DNA of 40,160 nt, taken from the NCBI GenBank assembly GCA_035294325.1, contig DATGLE010000137.1:1-40160 (forward strand), read 5' to 3'. Positions 30,141 through 39,178 of the stretch are shown here, piece by piece. The notes under the pieces were generated by a model. It had not been told where the DNA came from. It ran no database searches and saw nothing but the letters and a program-made list of their open reading frames with translations. The stretch comes from DATGLE01 sp035294325. Lineage in GTDB: Bacteria > Chloroflexota > Ktedonobacteria > Ktedonobacterales > Ktedonobacteraceae. Each line of letters opens with the position of its first letter. Position 1 is the first letter of the stretch. The position numbers were made by a program, and so were the translations under genes.

Positions 30141-31253
30141 TTGGAGACCAGAGCGAAGACCAACGTTGGCGTTATCGGATGCGGCAAGATCAGTTCTATC
30201 TACCTCCAGGCCCCCGCCACATTTGATATTCTCAATATCGTGGCATGCGCAGATATCGATATGGAGCGCGCGCGAGCGCAGGCGGCACGCTACAATATCC
30301 CCAGAGCCTGTACCGTCGAGGAATTACTGGCCGATCCCGACATCGAGATCGTCCTCAACCTTACCATTCCCGCGGCACATGCCGAGATCGACATGGCCGC
30401 CATCGAGGCCGGCAAGTCGGTCTACAGCGAAAAGCCGCTGGCGCTCAATCGTGAGCAGGGGCGCTCATTGCTGGACGCGGCGCAGGCGAAGCGCCTGCGC
30501 GTCGGGTGCGCGCCCGATACCTTCCTGGGCGGCGGCATCCAGACCTGCATCAAGCTGATGAATGATGGCGTGATCGGCACGCCCGTCGCGGCCACCGCCT
30601 TCATGATGAACCACGGCCCTGAATACTGGCATCCCGATCCCGACTTTTTCTACCAGCCTGGCGCCGGCCCGCTGTTCGACATGGGGCCGTATTATCTCAC
30701 AACGCTGATCGCCATACTGGGACCAGTGCGCCGTGTAGCGGGTTCGACGCGCATCACCTTTCCCGAGCGTACAATCACCAGCCAGCCCAGATACGGCACA
30801 AAGATCACTGTCAACACACCTACCCATGTCGCGAGCATTCTGGACTTCGCATCCGGTCCCATTGCCACCCTCGTCACCAGCTTCGATGTCTGGTCCCATC
30901 GCCTGCCACGCATCGAGATCTACGGCACCGAGGGCACGCTGAGCATGCCCGATCCCAATACCTTTGATGGCCCGGTCTCGCTGCGACTGGGAAGAGAGGA
31001 ACAGTGGCGCAATGTCGAACTCACACACGGCTATACCCGGAACTCACGCGGCATCGGCCTGGCAGACATGGCACATGCAATGCGTTCAGGGCGCCTCCAC
31101 CGCGCAAATGGCGCGATGGCCTATCATGTGCTTGACATCATGCAGGCAATCCACGAATCCTCCGATAGCGGCAGGCACATCGCACTGAGCAGCACCTGTG
31201 AGCGGCCCGCCCCACTGCCCGAAGGACGCTACACCTGGGACGACGAGTACTGA
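30141..31253 (+). CDS. Gfo/Idh/MocA-family oxidoreductase, 370 aa
   Basis: An NAD(P)-dependent sugar or inositol dehydrogenase-type protein. The Rossmann motif NVGVIGCGKISS is at the start, followed by ADIDMERARAQAARY and IPAAHAEIDMAAIEAGKSV; the EKPLAL motif holds the catalytic Lys. The C-terminal GFO/IDH/MocA domain includes GPLFDMGPYYLTTLI with a conserved Asp. The start is TTG at 30141 with GAGGAG seven bases upstream; longer frames upstream overlap the divergent RidA gene and lack a site. It may oxidise a sugar, cyclitol or glycoside hydroxyl to a ketone. A perfect 23-bp hairpin follows its stop. Confidence 0.88.
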   Translation: METRAKTNVGVIGCGKISSIYLQAPATFDILNIVACADIDMERARAQAARYNIPRACTVEELLADPDIEIVLNLTIPAAHAEIDMAAIEAGKSVYSEKPLALNREQGRSLLDAAQAKRLRVGCAPDTFLGGGIQTCIKLMNDGVIGTPVAATAFMMNHGPEYWHPDPDFFYQPGAGPLFDMGPYYLTTLIAILGPVRRVAGSTRITFPERTITSQPRYGTKITVNTPTHVASILDFASGPIATLVTSFDVWSHRLPRIEIYGTEGTLSMPDPNTFDGPVSLRLGREEQWRNVELTHGYTRNSRGIGLADMAHAMRSGRLHRANGAMAYHVLDIMQAIHESSDSGRHIALSSTCERPAPLPEGRYTWDDEY

Positions 31254-31256
31254 TAA

Positions 31257-31305
31257 GGAGAATCAGCGAGCGCAGCGCCGCAGGCGCTGCGCTCGCTGAT
31301 TCTCC
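31257..31305. terminator. 23-bp perfect hairpin after oxidoreductase 1
   Basis: The arms (starting GGAGAATCAGCGAGCGC) are perfectly complementary around GCA. The hairpin begins three bases after the TGA at 31251-31253. There is no T-run, as with the other long hairpins in this window. Confidence 0.68.
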
Positions 31306-31355
31306 CCGGTAACGAACCGCGCAGCGGTGAGCGGTGCGGCATAGCCAGCCGGTGT

Positions 31356-31383
31356 GATGTTATAATGGAAAGATAGAGCCTGT
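31356..31383 (+). promoter_or_regulatory. promoter-like element upstream of the isomerase gene
   Basis: A perfect TATAAT (31361-31366) followed by GGAAAGATAGAGCCTGT, closely similar to 30025-30052. The -35 region is weak (GGCATA at 17 bp), which may mean an activator or a different sigma factor is used. Confidence 0.5.
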
Positions 31384-31423
31384 GAGAAGCGAGATCACAC
31401 ACACTATTTAAGGGAGGAACAGC

Positions 31424-32473
31424 ATGGCCCAGATCAAAGGACCGGCACTATTTCTGGCACAGTTCGTTCAGGACACGGCCCCATACAATACGCTCGAAAA
31501 CATCACGCAGTGGAGCAAGGAGATGGGCTTTATCGGCGTGCAGATCCCGGCCTGGGATAGCCGCATGATCGACCTGGACAAAGCGTCGGAGTCGAAACAG
31601 TATTGTGACGACTTCAAAGGCAGATGCAACGGACTGGCTGTGACCGAGCTTTCAACACACCTTATCGGCCAGCTCGTCGCTGTACACCCGGCCTATGATA
31701 TCCTCATGGACGCCTTCGCACCCCCGGAACTGCACGGCAATCCAAAAGCCAGGGCCGAGTGGGCCGTCGGGCAGATGATAAAAACCATCAAAGCTTCGCG
31801 CAATTTCGGCCTCGACGTTGTGCCCACGTTTTCGGGCGCGCTGCTCTGGCACACCATCTACCCGTTCCCACAGCGACCCGCCGGGCTGGTAGAGATGGGC
31901 TTTCAAGAACTGGCGCGGCGCTGGCAGCCAATTTTGCACGCGGCGGAAGAGTACGGCGTGGACCTTGCCTACGAGATTCACCCCTCGGAAGACCTGCATG
32001 ATGGCGCCACTTTCGAGCGCTTCCTGGCCGCGACTGGTAATCATCCACGCGTGCATATCCTCTACGATCCATCGCATTTTATCCTTCAACAACTCGACTA
32101 CCTGGGCTATATCGATGTCTATAAAGACCACATCAAAGCCTTCCATGTGAAGGATGCCGAATATCGTCCCTCGCCCCGTTCGGGCGTCTATGGCGGCTAC
32201 CAGGAATGGATAGACCGCCCCGGCCGCTTCCGCAGCCTGGGGGATGGGCAGGTCGATTTCAAGCAGGTCTTCTCCAAACTGACGCAGTATGGCTATAAAA
32301 GCTGGGCCGTACTCGAATGGGAAGACGTGCTGAAAGATTCGGTGCAGGGTGCACGCGAGGGGGCGGTCTTCATCAAGAACATGCTCATCGACGTGCCCAC
32401 CAGGGCCTTTGACGATTTTGCTGGCGGCAAGCAGGATGAGGAGACCAACCGCCGCATCCTCGGTCTCTCATAG
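31424..32473 (+). CDS. sugar phosphate isomerase/epimerase (xylose-isomerase-like TIM barrel), 349 aa
   Basis: This AP-endonuclease-2/xylose-isomerase-type TIM barrel acts on sugars, inosose or keto-sugars. The four divalent-metal positions are visible along the barrel: Glu in LAYEIHPSEDLHDG, Asp/His in YDPSHF, His/Asp in AFHVKDAEY, and Glu in AVLEWEDV. AGGGAGGAA precedes the ATG. Its position between two Gfo/Idh/MocA oxidoreductases is the typical set for inositol-like or 3-keto-sugar catabolism (dehydrogenase plus isomerase/dehydratase), but the substrate is not known. Confidence 0.88.
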   Translation: MAQIKGPALFLAQFVQDTAPYNTLENITQWSKEMGFIGVQIPAWDSRMIDLDKASESKQYCDDFKGRCNGLAVTELSTHLIGQLVAVHPAYDILMDAFAPPELHGNPKARAEWAVGQMIKTIKASRNFGLDVVPTFSGALLWHTIYPFPQRPAGLVEMGFQELARRWQPILHAAEEYGVDLAYEIHPSEDLHDGATFERFLAATGNHPRVHILYDPSHFILQQLDYLGYIDVYKDHIKAFHVKDAEYRPSPRSGVYGGYQEWIDRPGRFRSLGDGQVDFKQVFSKLTQYGYKSWAVLEWEDVLKDSVQGAREGAVFIKNMLIDVPTRAFDDFAGGKQDEETNRRILGLS

Positions 32474-32550
32474 AGTCACAACAACACTGTAGGGGCGCGC
32501 CTCGCGCGCTCGCGCGAAGCAAGCCTCGCTAGCTAGAAGGAGAGCCTCGT

Positions 32551-33696
32551 ATGGACCAGGACGTAACGCAGAGAAGACTGCGCGCGGGCATCGTCGGCGG
32601 CGGGCAGGGATCATTTATCGGCGGTGTGCATCGTATCGCCGTCGAACTGGACGGCCAGGCGCAGGTCATCGCCGGCGCCATGTCATCCGATCCACAGCGC
32701 GCGGAAGCCTCGGCCCGCGCATGGTTTCTGGAACGTTCATACGCCAGTTTCCAGGAGATGGCTGAAGCCGAGTCGAAGCGCGAGGACGGCATCGATTTTG
32801 TGATGGTGACGACGCCCAACCATATGCACTATCCAGTCGCTAAAGCATTCCTGGAGCACGGTATTCACGTCGTCTGCGACAAGCCCATGACCTTCACGCT
32901 TACGCAGGCCCACGAACTGGTCGCGCTCGTCGAGAAGTCGCACCTCATCTTCGCCCTCACCCATAACTATACCGGCTATCCGGTGGTACGCCATGCGCGC
33001 GAGATGGTACGCCGTGGCGAGATCGGCGAGATCCGCAAGGTGCTGGTAGAGTACATCCAGGACTGGCTGATGGAAGCCCAGGAGACGCTGGGCAACAAGC
33101 AGGCGGAGTGGCGCACCGATCCCGCTCGCTCCGGCATAGCCGGCTGCGTCGGCGACATTGGCACGCATGCCGAAAATCTGCTCGAATTCATCACCGGGCT
33201 GAAAGTTACCTCGCTGTGCGCCGACCTGAGCATCTTTGTCAAGGGGCGGCGCCTGGATGACGACGCGAACATGCTGCTGCGGCTGGAGAACGGCGGCAAG
33301 GGCGTGCTGACCTGCTCGCAGGTGGCCGCCGGCGAAGAGAATAACCTGAACATTCGCATCTACGGCAGCAAAGGCGGCCTCGAATGGCACCAGATGGAGC
33401 CGAATACGCTGCTCTTCAAGCAGCCCGGCCAGCCCACCCGGATCCTGCGCACGGGACAGCCCTATCTGAGCGACGTGGCGAAAGCGTCAGCGCGCATTCC
33501 GGCGGGCCACCCCGAGGGCTACCTGGAAGCCTTCGCCAATATCTATAAGATGGCGATTGCCGATATCCGCCGCGTCAAGATGGGCGAGCAGCCGCAGGGA
33601 GGTTATCCCACCGTCTACGATGGCCTGCGTGGCATGCAGTTCATCGTCAAGGCCGTCGAGAGTTCGCAAAAAGGCTGCGTGTGGGTAGACCTGTAG
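32551..33696 (+). CDS. Gfo/Idh/MocA-family oxidoreductase 2, 381 aa
   Basis: It starts RAGIVGGGQGSFIGGVHRIA, a Gly-rich Rossmann loop typical of the subgroup with an extended GxGQG motif. VTTPNHMHYPVAKAFLEHG and CDKPMTF (with the catalytic Lys) follow, then LIFALTHNYTGYPVVRHARE and the domain-2 motif GCVGDIGTHAENL, which contains the Asp and His proposed for catalysis in this family. It ends GLRGMQFIVKAVESS. AAGGAG lies before the ATG. It is 77 bp downstream of the isomerase gene and ended by a canonical terminator. It differs enough from oxidoreductase 1 to act on another step or substrate. Confidence 0.9.
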   Translation: MDQDVTQRRLRAGIVGGGQGSFIGGVHRIAVELDGQAQVIAGAMSSDPQRAEASARAWFLERSYASFQEMAEAESKREDGIDFVMVTTPNHMHYPVAKAFLEHGIHVVCDKPMTFTLTQAHELVALVEKSHLIFALTHNYTGYPVVRHAREMVRRGEIGEIRKVLVEYIQDWLMEAQETLGNKQAEWRTDPARSGIAGCVGDIGTHAENLLEFITGLKVTSLCADLSIFVKGRRLDDDANMLLRLENGGKGVLTCSQVAAGEENNLNIRIYGSKGGLEWHQMEPNTLLFKQPGQPTRILRTGQPYLSDVAKASARIPAGHPEGYLEAFANIYKMAIADIRRVKMGEQPQGGYPTVYDGLRGMQFIVKAVESSQKGCVWVDL

Positions 33697-33717
33697 ACCG
33701 GCAATAAGGAGCCGTCA

Positions 33718-33756
33718 ACAGCGGAGTCGCCGGGGGCGGCTCCGCTGTAGTTTTTT
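33718..33756 (+). terminator. intrinsic terminator after oxidoreductase 2
   Basis: ACAGCGGAGTCGCC pairs with GGCGGCTCCGCTGT (14 bp, one G-T pair) around GGG, followed by AG and six T. It splits the sugar-enzyme unit from the hydroxylase operon; the next ribosome binding site overlaps its end. Confidence 0.88.
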
Positions 33757-33771
33757 CAAGGAGCAGCTTTG

Positions 33772-36216
33772 ATGCAACCTGAATTTCGCTGGATCGGCAA
33801 AGCGCTGTCCCGCGTCGAAGATGAGCGACTGCTGCGCGGAGCCGGGCGCTACATAGACGATATGGCGCCGTGCGCGGGCTGCAAGGTTGCCGCCATCTTA
33901 CGCAGTCCACACGCCCATGCGCTGATCCGCCACATCGATGTCACAGATGCCCTGAAAGTTCCCGGCGTCGCCGGCGTGATTACCGGAGCTGACGCCCGCC
34001 GCGAGCTGCGGCCATTCCCCGTCGGCGTACCGGCTCCCGTCGCGTATTACCCGATAGCGATTGACAAGGTGCGCTTTGTTGGCGAGCCAGTCGCAGTCGT
34101 CGTGGCGGATAACCGCTACATCGCCGAAGATGCCGCCGAGCTTGTCCAGGTGGAGTACGAGCCTCTGCCTGCCGTCATGGATCTTGAGGCCGCGATCAAA
34201 CCGGGCAGCACACTGCTGCATGAGAACGTCGGAAGTAACATCGCCAACCGCCGCGTCTTCTCATATGGCGATTGGGAGCGCATCCTGAACACAGCTCCGC
34301 ACGTCATCAGCGCGCGCTTCGAGTATCCCAAAACCACGGGAACGCCGGTAGAGACCTATGGCGTGATCGCGCAGTACGAGCCTGGCAGCGGCAACTACAG
34401 CGTCTGGGCGAACTTCCACGGCCCCTTCACGCTGCACACGGTGATGGCACAGGCACTCAAGATCAGCCCGGCACAGTTGCGCTTGCAGGTCCCCGCCGAT
34501 ATTGGCGGCTCCTACGGCATCAAGTCCGCTGTCTATCCCTATATCGTATTGATGGCCCTCGCAGCCAGGCTCATTGGCTGTCCGGTGCGCTGGTGCGAAG
34601 ATCGCCTCGAACATATGCAGGCCAGTTCCAGCGGCACCGACAGGATCTCCTATCTCACCGGCGCGTTCAATGAGCAGGGTCGCGTGCTGGCGCTCAAGAT
34701 GGTGCAGTACGATGATGTCGGCGCCTACATCCGCGCGCCGGAGCCGGCCACGCTCTACCGCACGCACGGCGATATGACCGGCGCTTACGACATCCCCGCC
34801 TTCTCCATGGACAACTATGCCATCATGACCAATCGTGTGCCCACCGGCCTGATTCGCGGCTATGGCGGGCCGCAACTCTACTTCCAGTTGGAGCGCTTCA
34901 TGGATATGGCCGCGCATCGCCTCGACCTCGATCCCGCCGAGATCAGGCGCCGCAACTTCATTCGCTCCGACCAGTTCCCTTATCGCACCGTCACGGGCGG
35001 CCTCTACGACAGCGGCAATTACGAGGCTGCCCTGGAGAAAGCGCTGGCACTGAGCAACTATCGCGCCTTCCGCGAGGAGCAGCGTCTCAATCGAAAGAGC
35101 AAAGGCGGCGGGGGGGTACTGCACGGCATCGGCATCGCCGCCGTCGTCGAGCCGTCGGGATCGAATATGGGCTACCTCGGCGTTGCTTTCACCGCCGAGG
35201 AACGTGCGAAGCAGTTACCTAAATCGGGCTGCACGGCGGCAGCTACCGTTGCCATAGACGCCCTCGGCGGCATCACGGTGCGGCTCGACACCACGCCAGA
35301 GGGCCAGGGGCACGAGACTGTGGCACAGCAGATCGTCGCTGAGGTGCTAGACGTGGAGCCGCGCAGCGTGCGCGTGATCGCCGAGATGGATACGGCCACC
35401 AGCCCGTGGTCGATAGCCTCCGGCAGCTACTCCAGTCGCTTCGCCCCCGCCGGATCAAGCGCCGTCTATACCGCCGCACAGCGCGTCAGGTGCAAGCTGC
35501 TGCGCCTGGCCGCACATCAATTGCAGGTCGCGGAAAGCGCGTTGACGGTGCGCGCCGGACGCATCTATCATGACGGGCGCGATACCGGCCTCTCGTTGAA
35601 ACGGCTCGCCGGGCTGACGCACTGGAACCCTTCCGAATTGCCCGAAGGCATCGAGCCGGGCGTCTTTGAGACCTGCTACTACAACATCCCATCGGTTGCG
35701 CCACCAGATGAGCGGGATCGCGTAAACTCCTCGGCAACCTACGGATTTCTCGTCGATGTCGTCAGGATCGAGATCGATCCCACGACAGCGGAGCTGCGTA
35801 TCCTGGATTACGTCACCGTGCACGACGCCGGGCGGCTGCTCAACCCTAAACTCGCCGAAGGCCAGATCCTGGGCGGAGTGGCGCATGGGCTGGGCACGGC
35901 GCTGTTTGAAGAGATGCTTTACAATGCCGGTGGTCAATTGCTCAACGGCTCGCTCGTCGATTACCTGTGCCCGACGGCGGGTGAGATGCCCGAGGTCGTG
36001 ATTGCTCATCAGGAGACGCTCTCCCCGCTGACGCCGCTGGGAGCGAAGGGACTCGGCGAAGGGAACGTCATGAGCGCGGGCGCCGCTATCGCCAATGCCG
36101 TAGCCGATGCGCTCGGCGTCGAGCCAACGGCGCTGCCGCTCTCGCCGTCGCGGCTCTGGGGCCTGCTCAGCCAGATGAAGAAAGGAGAGAAAGCGCGTGA
36201 AACCAGCAGCGTTTGA
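33772..36216 (+). CDS. xanthine-dehydrogenase-family molybdopterin-binding (large) subunit, 814 aa
   Basis: The large subunit of a Mo-hydroxylase that inserts water-derived oxygen into a substrate C-H or reduces an aromatic CoA ester. It starts WIGKALSRVEDERLLRGAGRYIDD and has VRFVGEPVAVVVADNRYIAEDA. The Mo-site loop reads LIRGYGGPQ (360-368), like the FRGFGGPQ of xanthine and aldehyde oxidoreductases. The CO dehydrogenase form I loop AYXCSFR is absent. The catalytic Glu is in GAKGLGEGN (Glu763). Length fits CoxL/HcrA-type stand-alone large subunits. ATG at 33772 is eight bases after AAGGAG. It overlaps the FAD-subunit gene by 20 bp. Confidence 0.93.
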   Translation: MQPEFRWIGKALSRVEDERLLRGAGRYIDDMAPCAGCKVAAILRSPHAHALIRHIDVTDALKVPGVAGVITGADARRELRPFPVGVPAPVAYYPIAIDKVRFVGEPVAVVVADNRYIAEDAAELVQVEYEPLPAVMDLEAAIKPGSTLLHENVGSNIANRRVFSYGDWERILNTAPHVISARFEYPKTTGTPVETYGVIAQYEPGSGNYSVWANFHGPFTLHTVMAQALKISPAQLRLQVPADIGGSYGIKSAVYPYIVLMALAARLIGCPVRWCEDRLEHMQASSSGTDRISYLTGAFNEQGRVLALKMVQYDDVGAYIRAPEPATLYRTHGDMTGAYDIPAFSMDNYAIMTNRVPTGLIRGYGGPQLYFQLERFMDMAAHRLDLDPAEIRRRNFIRSDQFPYRTVTGGLYDSGNYEAALEKALALSNYRAFREEQRLNRKSKGGGGVLHGIGIAAVVEPSGSNMGYLGVAFTAEERAKQLPKSGCTAAATVAIDALGGITVRLDTTPEGQGHETVAQQIVAEVLDVEPRSVRVIAEMDTATSPWSIASGSYSSRFAPAGSSAVYTAAQRVRCKLLRLAAHQLQVAESALTVRAGRIYHDGRDTGLSLKRLAGLTHWNPSELPEGIEPGVFETCYYNIPSVAPPDERDRVNSSATYGFLVDVVRIEIDPTTAELRILDYVTVHDAGRLLNPKLAEGQILGGVAHGLGTALFEEMLYNAGGQLLNGSLVDYLCPTAGEMPEVVIAHQETLSPLTPLGAKGLGEGNVMSAGAAIANAVADALGVEPTALPLSPSRLWGLLSQMKKGEKARETSSV

Positions 36217-37108
36217 GTACATTCGTGTCGACACGCTGGATGAGGCGCTCTCCGTCCTGGCTGCGAGCGACCTCGATGCTAAAGTCCTCGCCGGCGGACA
36301 AAGCCTGCTGCCGCTGCTCAACATGCGGCTCGCTCGCCCTGACGCGCTGATCGATATTCACCGGCTCGGCGACCTGGAGACGCTGGAGGCACGCGAGAAT
36401 GACGATACACTCCTGCTCGAAGTAGGAGCGATGGTGCGGCAGCGCGCGCTTGAGCGCTACGCCGCCGCGCAACCACGCGCCCGGCTCCTGCACGAGGCGC
36501 TGCTGCATGTCGGCCATCCTCAGACGCGCAACGCCGGCACCGTCGGCGGCAGCCTGGCGCACGCCGATCCTTCCGCGGAGCTGCCGCTGCTTTTCGTTAC
36601 GCTTGGCGGCCTGGCTTTTTTGTGCAGTTTGCGCGGCGAGCGCCAGGTCAACGCGGAAGAGTTCTTCCAATCGTACTTCACCACGGCCATCGCGCCCGAC
36701 GAACTGCTGACGAAAACGCTCTGGCGCCTGCCATCGGCCAGGACCGGCGTCGCCTTCAAAGAGTTTCGCCGGCGACACGGCGACTTCGCGCTCGTCGCGG
36801 CGGCCTGCACAATGGCTCTGGACGGCGAACACAGAATAGAACGCCTGCGCCTGGGCATCTGCGGCGTGGCGGAGACGCCGCTGCTCGTGCGGGAGGCGCA
36901 GGAACTTGTAGGTGAGCGCCTGACGGAGGAGCGAGCTTACGCCATCGCCGCGCGCGTGGCAGCACGGTTCGAGATGGCCGACGACGTTCAGGCATCCGCC
37001 GCCTACCGGCGCCAGCTTGCCACCGTTGCCATGTCGCAGGCTTTAGCGGCGGCGTTCGCGGATGCACAGTCAAAGGAGGAAGCGAATCGTGCAGCGCATC
37101 AAGGCTGA
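36197..37108 (+). CDS. xanthine-dehydrogenase-family FAD-binding (medium) subunit, 303 aa
   Basis: It passes electrons from the Fe-S subunit to FAD. The FAD motifs LAGGQSLLPLLNMRLARP and HPQTRNAGTVGGSLAHADP are clear, followed by the CO_deh_flav_C domain (GVAFKEFRRRHGDFALVAAA). No extra Cys-rich insert typical of 4-hydroxybenzoyl-CoA reductase beta (which has a [4Fe-4S]) is seen, which argues against that enzyme. The start is GTG with AAAGGAGAG upstream; it overlaps the large-subunit gene by 20 bp and the small-subunit gene by 20 bp, so the three are translationally coupled. Confidence 0.94.
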   Translation: MKPAAFEYIRVDTLDEALSVLAASDLDAKVLAGGQSLLPLLNMRLARPDALIDIHRLGDLETLEARENDDTLLLEVGAMVRQRALERYAAAQPRARLLHEALLHVGHPQTRNAGTVGGSLAHADPSAELPLLFVTLGGLAFLCSLRGERQVNAEEFFQSYFTTAIAPDELLTKTLWRLPSARTGVAFKEFRRRHGDFALVAAACTMALDGEHRIERLRLGICGVAETPLLVREAQELVGERLTEERAYAIAARVAARFEMADDVQASAAYRRQLATVAMSQALAAAFADAQSKEEANRAAHQG

Positions 37109-37619
37109 CAGTTTAACGCCGATTACCCTGCGCGTCAATGGTCGTCGCTACCGGGCAGCCATCGAGCCGCGCTTGCTGCTCAGCGATTTTCTGCGCCAGG
37201 AATGCGGCCTCACCGGCACGCACATCGGCTGCGAGCACGGCGTCTGCGGCGCGTGTACTGTGCTGGTGAACGGCATCGCCATGCGCAGTTGCCTCATGCT
37301 TGCCATAGCGATGGAGGACCAGGAGATTACGACCATCGAAGGTTTAAGTAACCATCCAGACTTCCCCGCTGTCTATCGCGCCTTCACCGGGCATCACGCC
37401 TTGCAGTGCGGCTTCTGCACGCCCGGCATTGTGGTCTCGGCAATGGCGGAGGTACTGGGACACGAGGTGAGCGCCGGAGAGATCGACGACATCTTGAGCG
37501 GGCATCTCTGCCGCTGTACCGGCTATCTTGGCATTAAAGCGGCGCTGCGCGAGATAGCCGGTACAGCGGCATCGAAAACAGAGCAGCAGATTGACGCGAA
37601 AGGATCAGATGGCCCATGA
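37089..37619 (+). CDS. xanthine-dehydrogenase-family [2Fe-2S] (small) subunit, 176 aa
   Basis: It carries two [2Fe-2S] clusters that link the Mo site to FAD. The plant-type ferredoxin ligands are Cys48, 53, 56 and 68 (GCEHGVCGACTVLVNG and RSC), and the helical-domain ligands are Cys107, 110, 141 and 143 (QCGFCTPG, CRCTGY). The start is GTG at 37089 with AAGGAGGA eight bases upstream; this excludes the longer frame. Its TGA overlaps the ligase ATG (ATGA). Confidence 0.95.
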   Translation: MQRIKADSLTPITLRVNGRRYRAAIEPRLLLSDFLRQECGLTGTHIGCEHGVCGACTVLVNGIAMRSCLMLAIAMEDQEITTIEGLSNHPDFPAVYRAFTGHHALQCGFCTPGIVVSAMAEVLGHEVSAGEIDDILSGHLCRCTGYLGIKAALREIAGTAASKTEQQIDAKGSDGP

Positions 37620-39178
37620 ATCTCGCCAGATATTTTGTACAGTCCGTCGAGCGTTTCCCCGACGCTGTTGCCATCGTGGATGACCAGGTGCGCTGGACCT
37701 ATCGCGACCTCTATCGCGAGGTGAGCGCGGTGGCGGCCAGCATGCATGCGCTGGGCGTGCGGGCCGGCGATCACGCGCTGGTGATATTGAAAAATCGCCG
37801 CGAAAACGTCGTCGTCTACTGGGCCTGCCAGTGGCTCGGCCTCATCTACACGCCCGTCAACTTTCGCATGCCCTATAGTGAGCTTGCCTTCTGCATCGGT
37901 GACGCCGCGCCTACCATCATTTTCTATGAGGAGGAGAAACGCGCGACGCTGGAGGCCGCGTTCGCCCAGGCGCAGCACACAGCCAGAGTCTATGCCGTGG
38001 GCGGCGGCGGTCCTGATGGCTTTGATGAGCTGCGCCGCGCTGGCGCAGAAATGCCGCCAGCAGCGAGCGTTGACAACGATGCTACGGCCATCATGCTCTA
38101 CACTTCTGGCACCACCGGCAGCCCCAAAGGCGTGCCACGCTCGCACAGCAACGAAATCAGCGCTGCCGAGGCGCATATTATCCAGAACCAGTGCGCACTC
38201 TTCGAGAGCACCATCGGCGTGATGCCGTTCTATCACACGATGGGCATGCGCACACTGCTGGTGACGACCTTCCTCAACGGGAAACTGGCCCTGCTCCCCG
38301 ACTACGACGCGGAGAGCGCGCTGGGTGTGCTGGCCCGCGAAGCACTGACGAGCCTCTACCTGGTACCAACGCTCTATTATGATCTCGTGAACCATCCCCG
38401 GCTCGATCAGTACGATCTGCACGCGCTGACCAGGCTCGGCTACGCGGGCGCGGCGATGACTACCACGCTCACTCGGCAGTGCTTCGAGCGCCTGCACCCC
38501 CGGCTCTTTGTGAATCATTTCGGCAGCTCTGAAATCTATACTTTTACCATCTGTTCCTGGCTTGATCGCAAGCCGGGCTGCGCCGGACGACCCGGCTTCC
38601 ACGAAGCGGTACGCATTGTCACTGCCGATCCCGCGCGCAAGGTGCAGCCCGACGAAATCGTTAGCCCCGGCACTCCCGGCGAGGTGATCGTGAGCCTGAG
38701 TTCACCGGAAGCGTTCAAGGGCTACTGGCATCGTCCCGAAGCCGACGAGAAGGCGCTTCGCCAGGGCTGGTACTTTACCGGCGACATCGGCGTCTGGGAC
38801 GACGAGGGCGACCTGTGGGTGCAGGGACGGGTAGACGATATGTTGATCTCGGGCGGAGAGAATATCCATCCCCTGGAGGTCGAGGATGTGCTTAGCAAGC
38901 ACCCGCAGGTGCGCGAGGTCGCGGTGGCCGGGCTGCCCGATGAGCGCTGGGGACAGATTGTGGCCGCCTTCATTGCCCCCGCCGATCCCGCGCTCAGCGC
39001 CGAGGAGCTTGACCGCTTCTGCCTCGCCAGCCCGCAGCTTGCCAGCTTCAAGCGGCCCCGCCGCTATATCTTTGTGAAAGCGGTGCCCAGATCGCCCGTC
39101 GGCAAAATCCTGCGCCGTAAACTTCAAGCCGGCGAGTATGAGCCATACGATCCTCAAGATCAGAACAGGTCATCCTGA
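37616..39178 (+). CDS. AMP-dependent acyl-CoA synthetase/ligase, 520 aa
   Basis: An ANL-family enzyme that activates a carboxylic acid to its CoA ester with ATP. The P-loop YTSGTTGSPKGVPRSH is at 162-177, the aromatic motif NHFGSSEIYTF follows, then WYFTGDIGVWDDEGDL with the ribose-binding Asp, GRVDDMLISGGENIHP (hinge), and the catalytic Lys497 in SPVGKILRR. Overall it is of the medium-chain/aromatic acid type (benzoate- or fatty acid-CoA ligase). It overlaps the small hydroxylase subunit gene by 4 bp, so acid activation and hydroxylation are coupled functions. Its stop codon and last residues fall in a dispersed repeat (see the next entry). Confidence 0.93.
   Translation: MNLARYFVQSVERFPDAVAIVDDQVRWTYRDLYREVSAVAASMHALGVRAGDHALVILKNRRENVVVYWACQWLGLIYTPVNFRMPYSELAFCIGDAAPTIIFYEEEKRATLEAAFAQAQHTARVYAVGGGGPDGFDELRRAGAEMPPAASVDNDATAIMLYTSGTTGSPKGVPRSHSNEISAAEAHIIQNQCALFESTIGVMPFYHTMGMRTLLVTTFLNGKLALLPDYDAESALGVLAREALTSLYLVPTLYYDLVNHPRLDQYDLHALTRLGYAGAAMTTTLTRQCFERLHPRLFVNHFGSSEIYTFTICSWLDRKPGCAGRPGFHEAVRIVTADPARKVQPDEIVSPGTPGEVIVSLSSPEAFKGYWHRPEADEKALRQGWYFTGDIGVWDDEGDLWVQGRVDDMLISGGENIHPLEVEDVLSKHPQVREVAVAGLPDERWGQIVAAFIAPADPALSAEELDRFCLASPQLASFKRPRRYIFVKAVPRSPVGKILRRKLQAGEYEPYDPQDQNRSS

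Noticed and set aside
36197..37108. 4-hydroxybenzoyl-CoA reductase beta subunit
   Set aside because: The Cys-rich insert for the extra [4Fe-4S] cluster is not present in this 303-residue FAD subunit, so the specific assignment is not supported, although a related aromatic-CoA function remains possible.
33772..37619. Aerobic CO dehydrogenase (coxMSL)
   Set aside because: The AYXCSFR active-site loop of form I is absent, the form II AYRGAGR loop is also absent, and the gene order is L-M-S with a CoA ligase. The loop IRGYGGPQ fits other xanthine-dehydrogenase-family hydroxylases.
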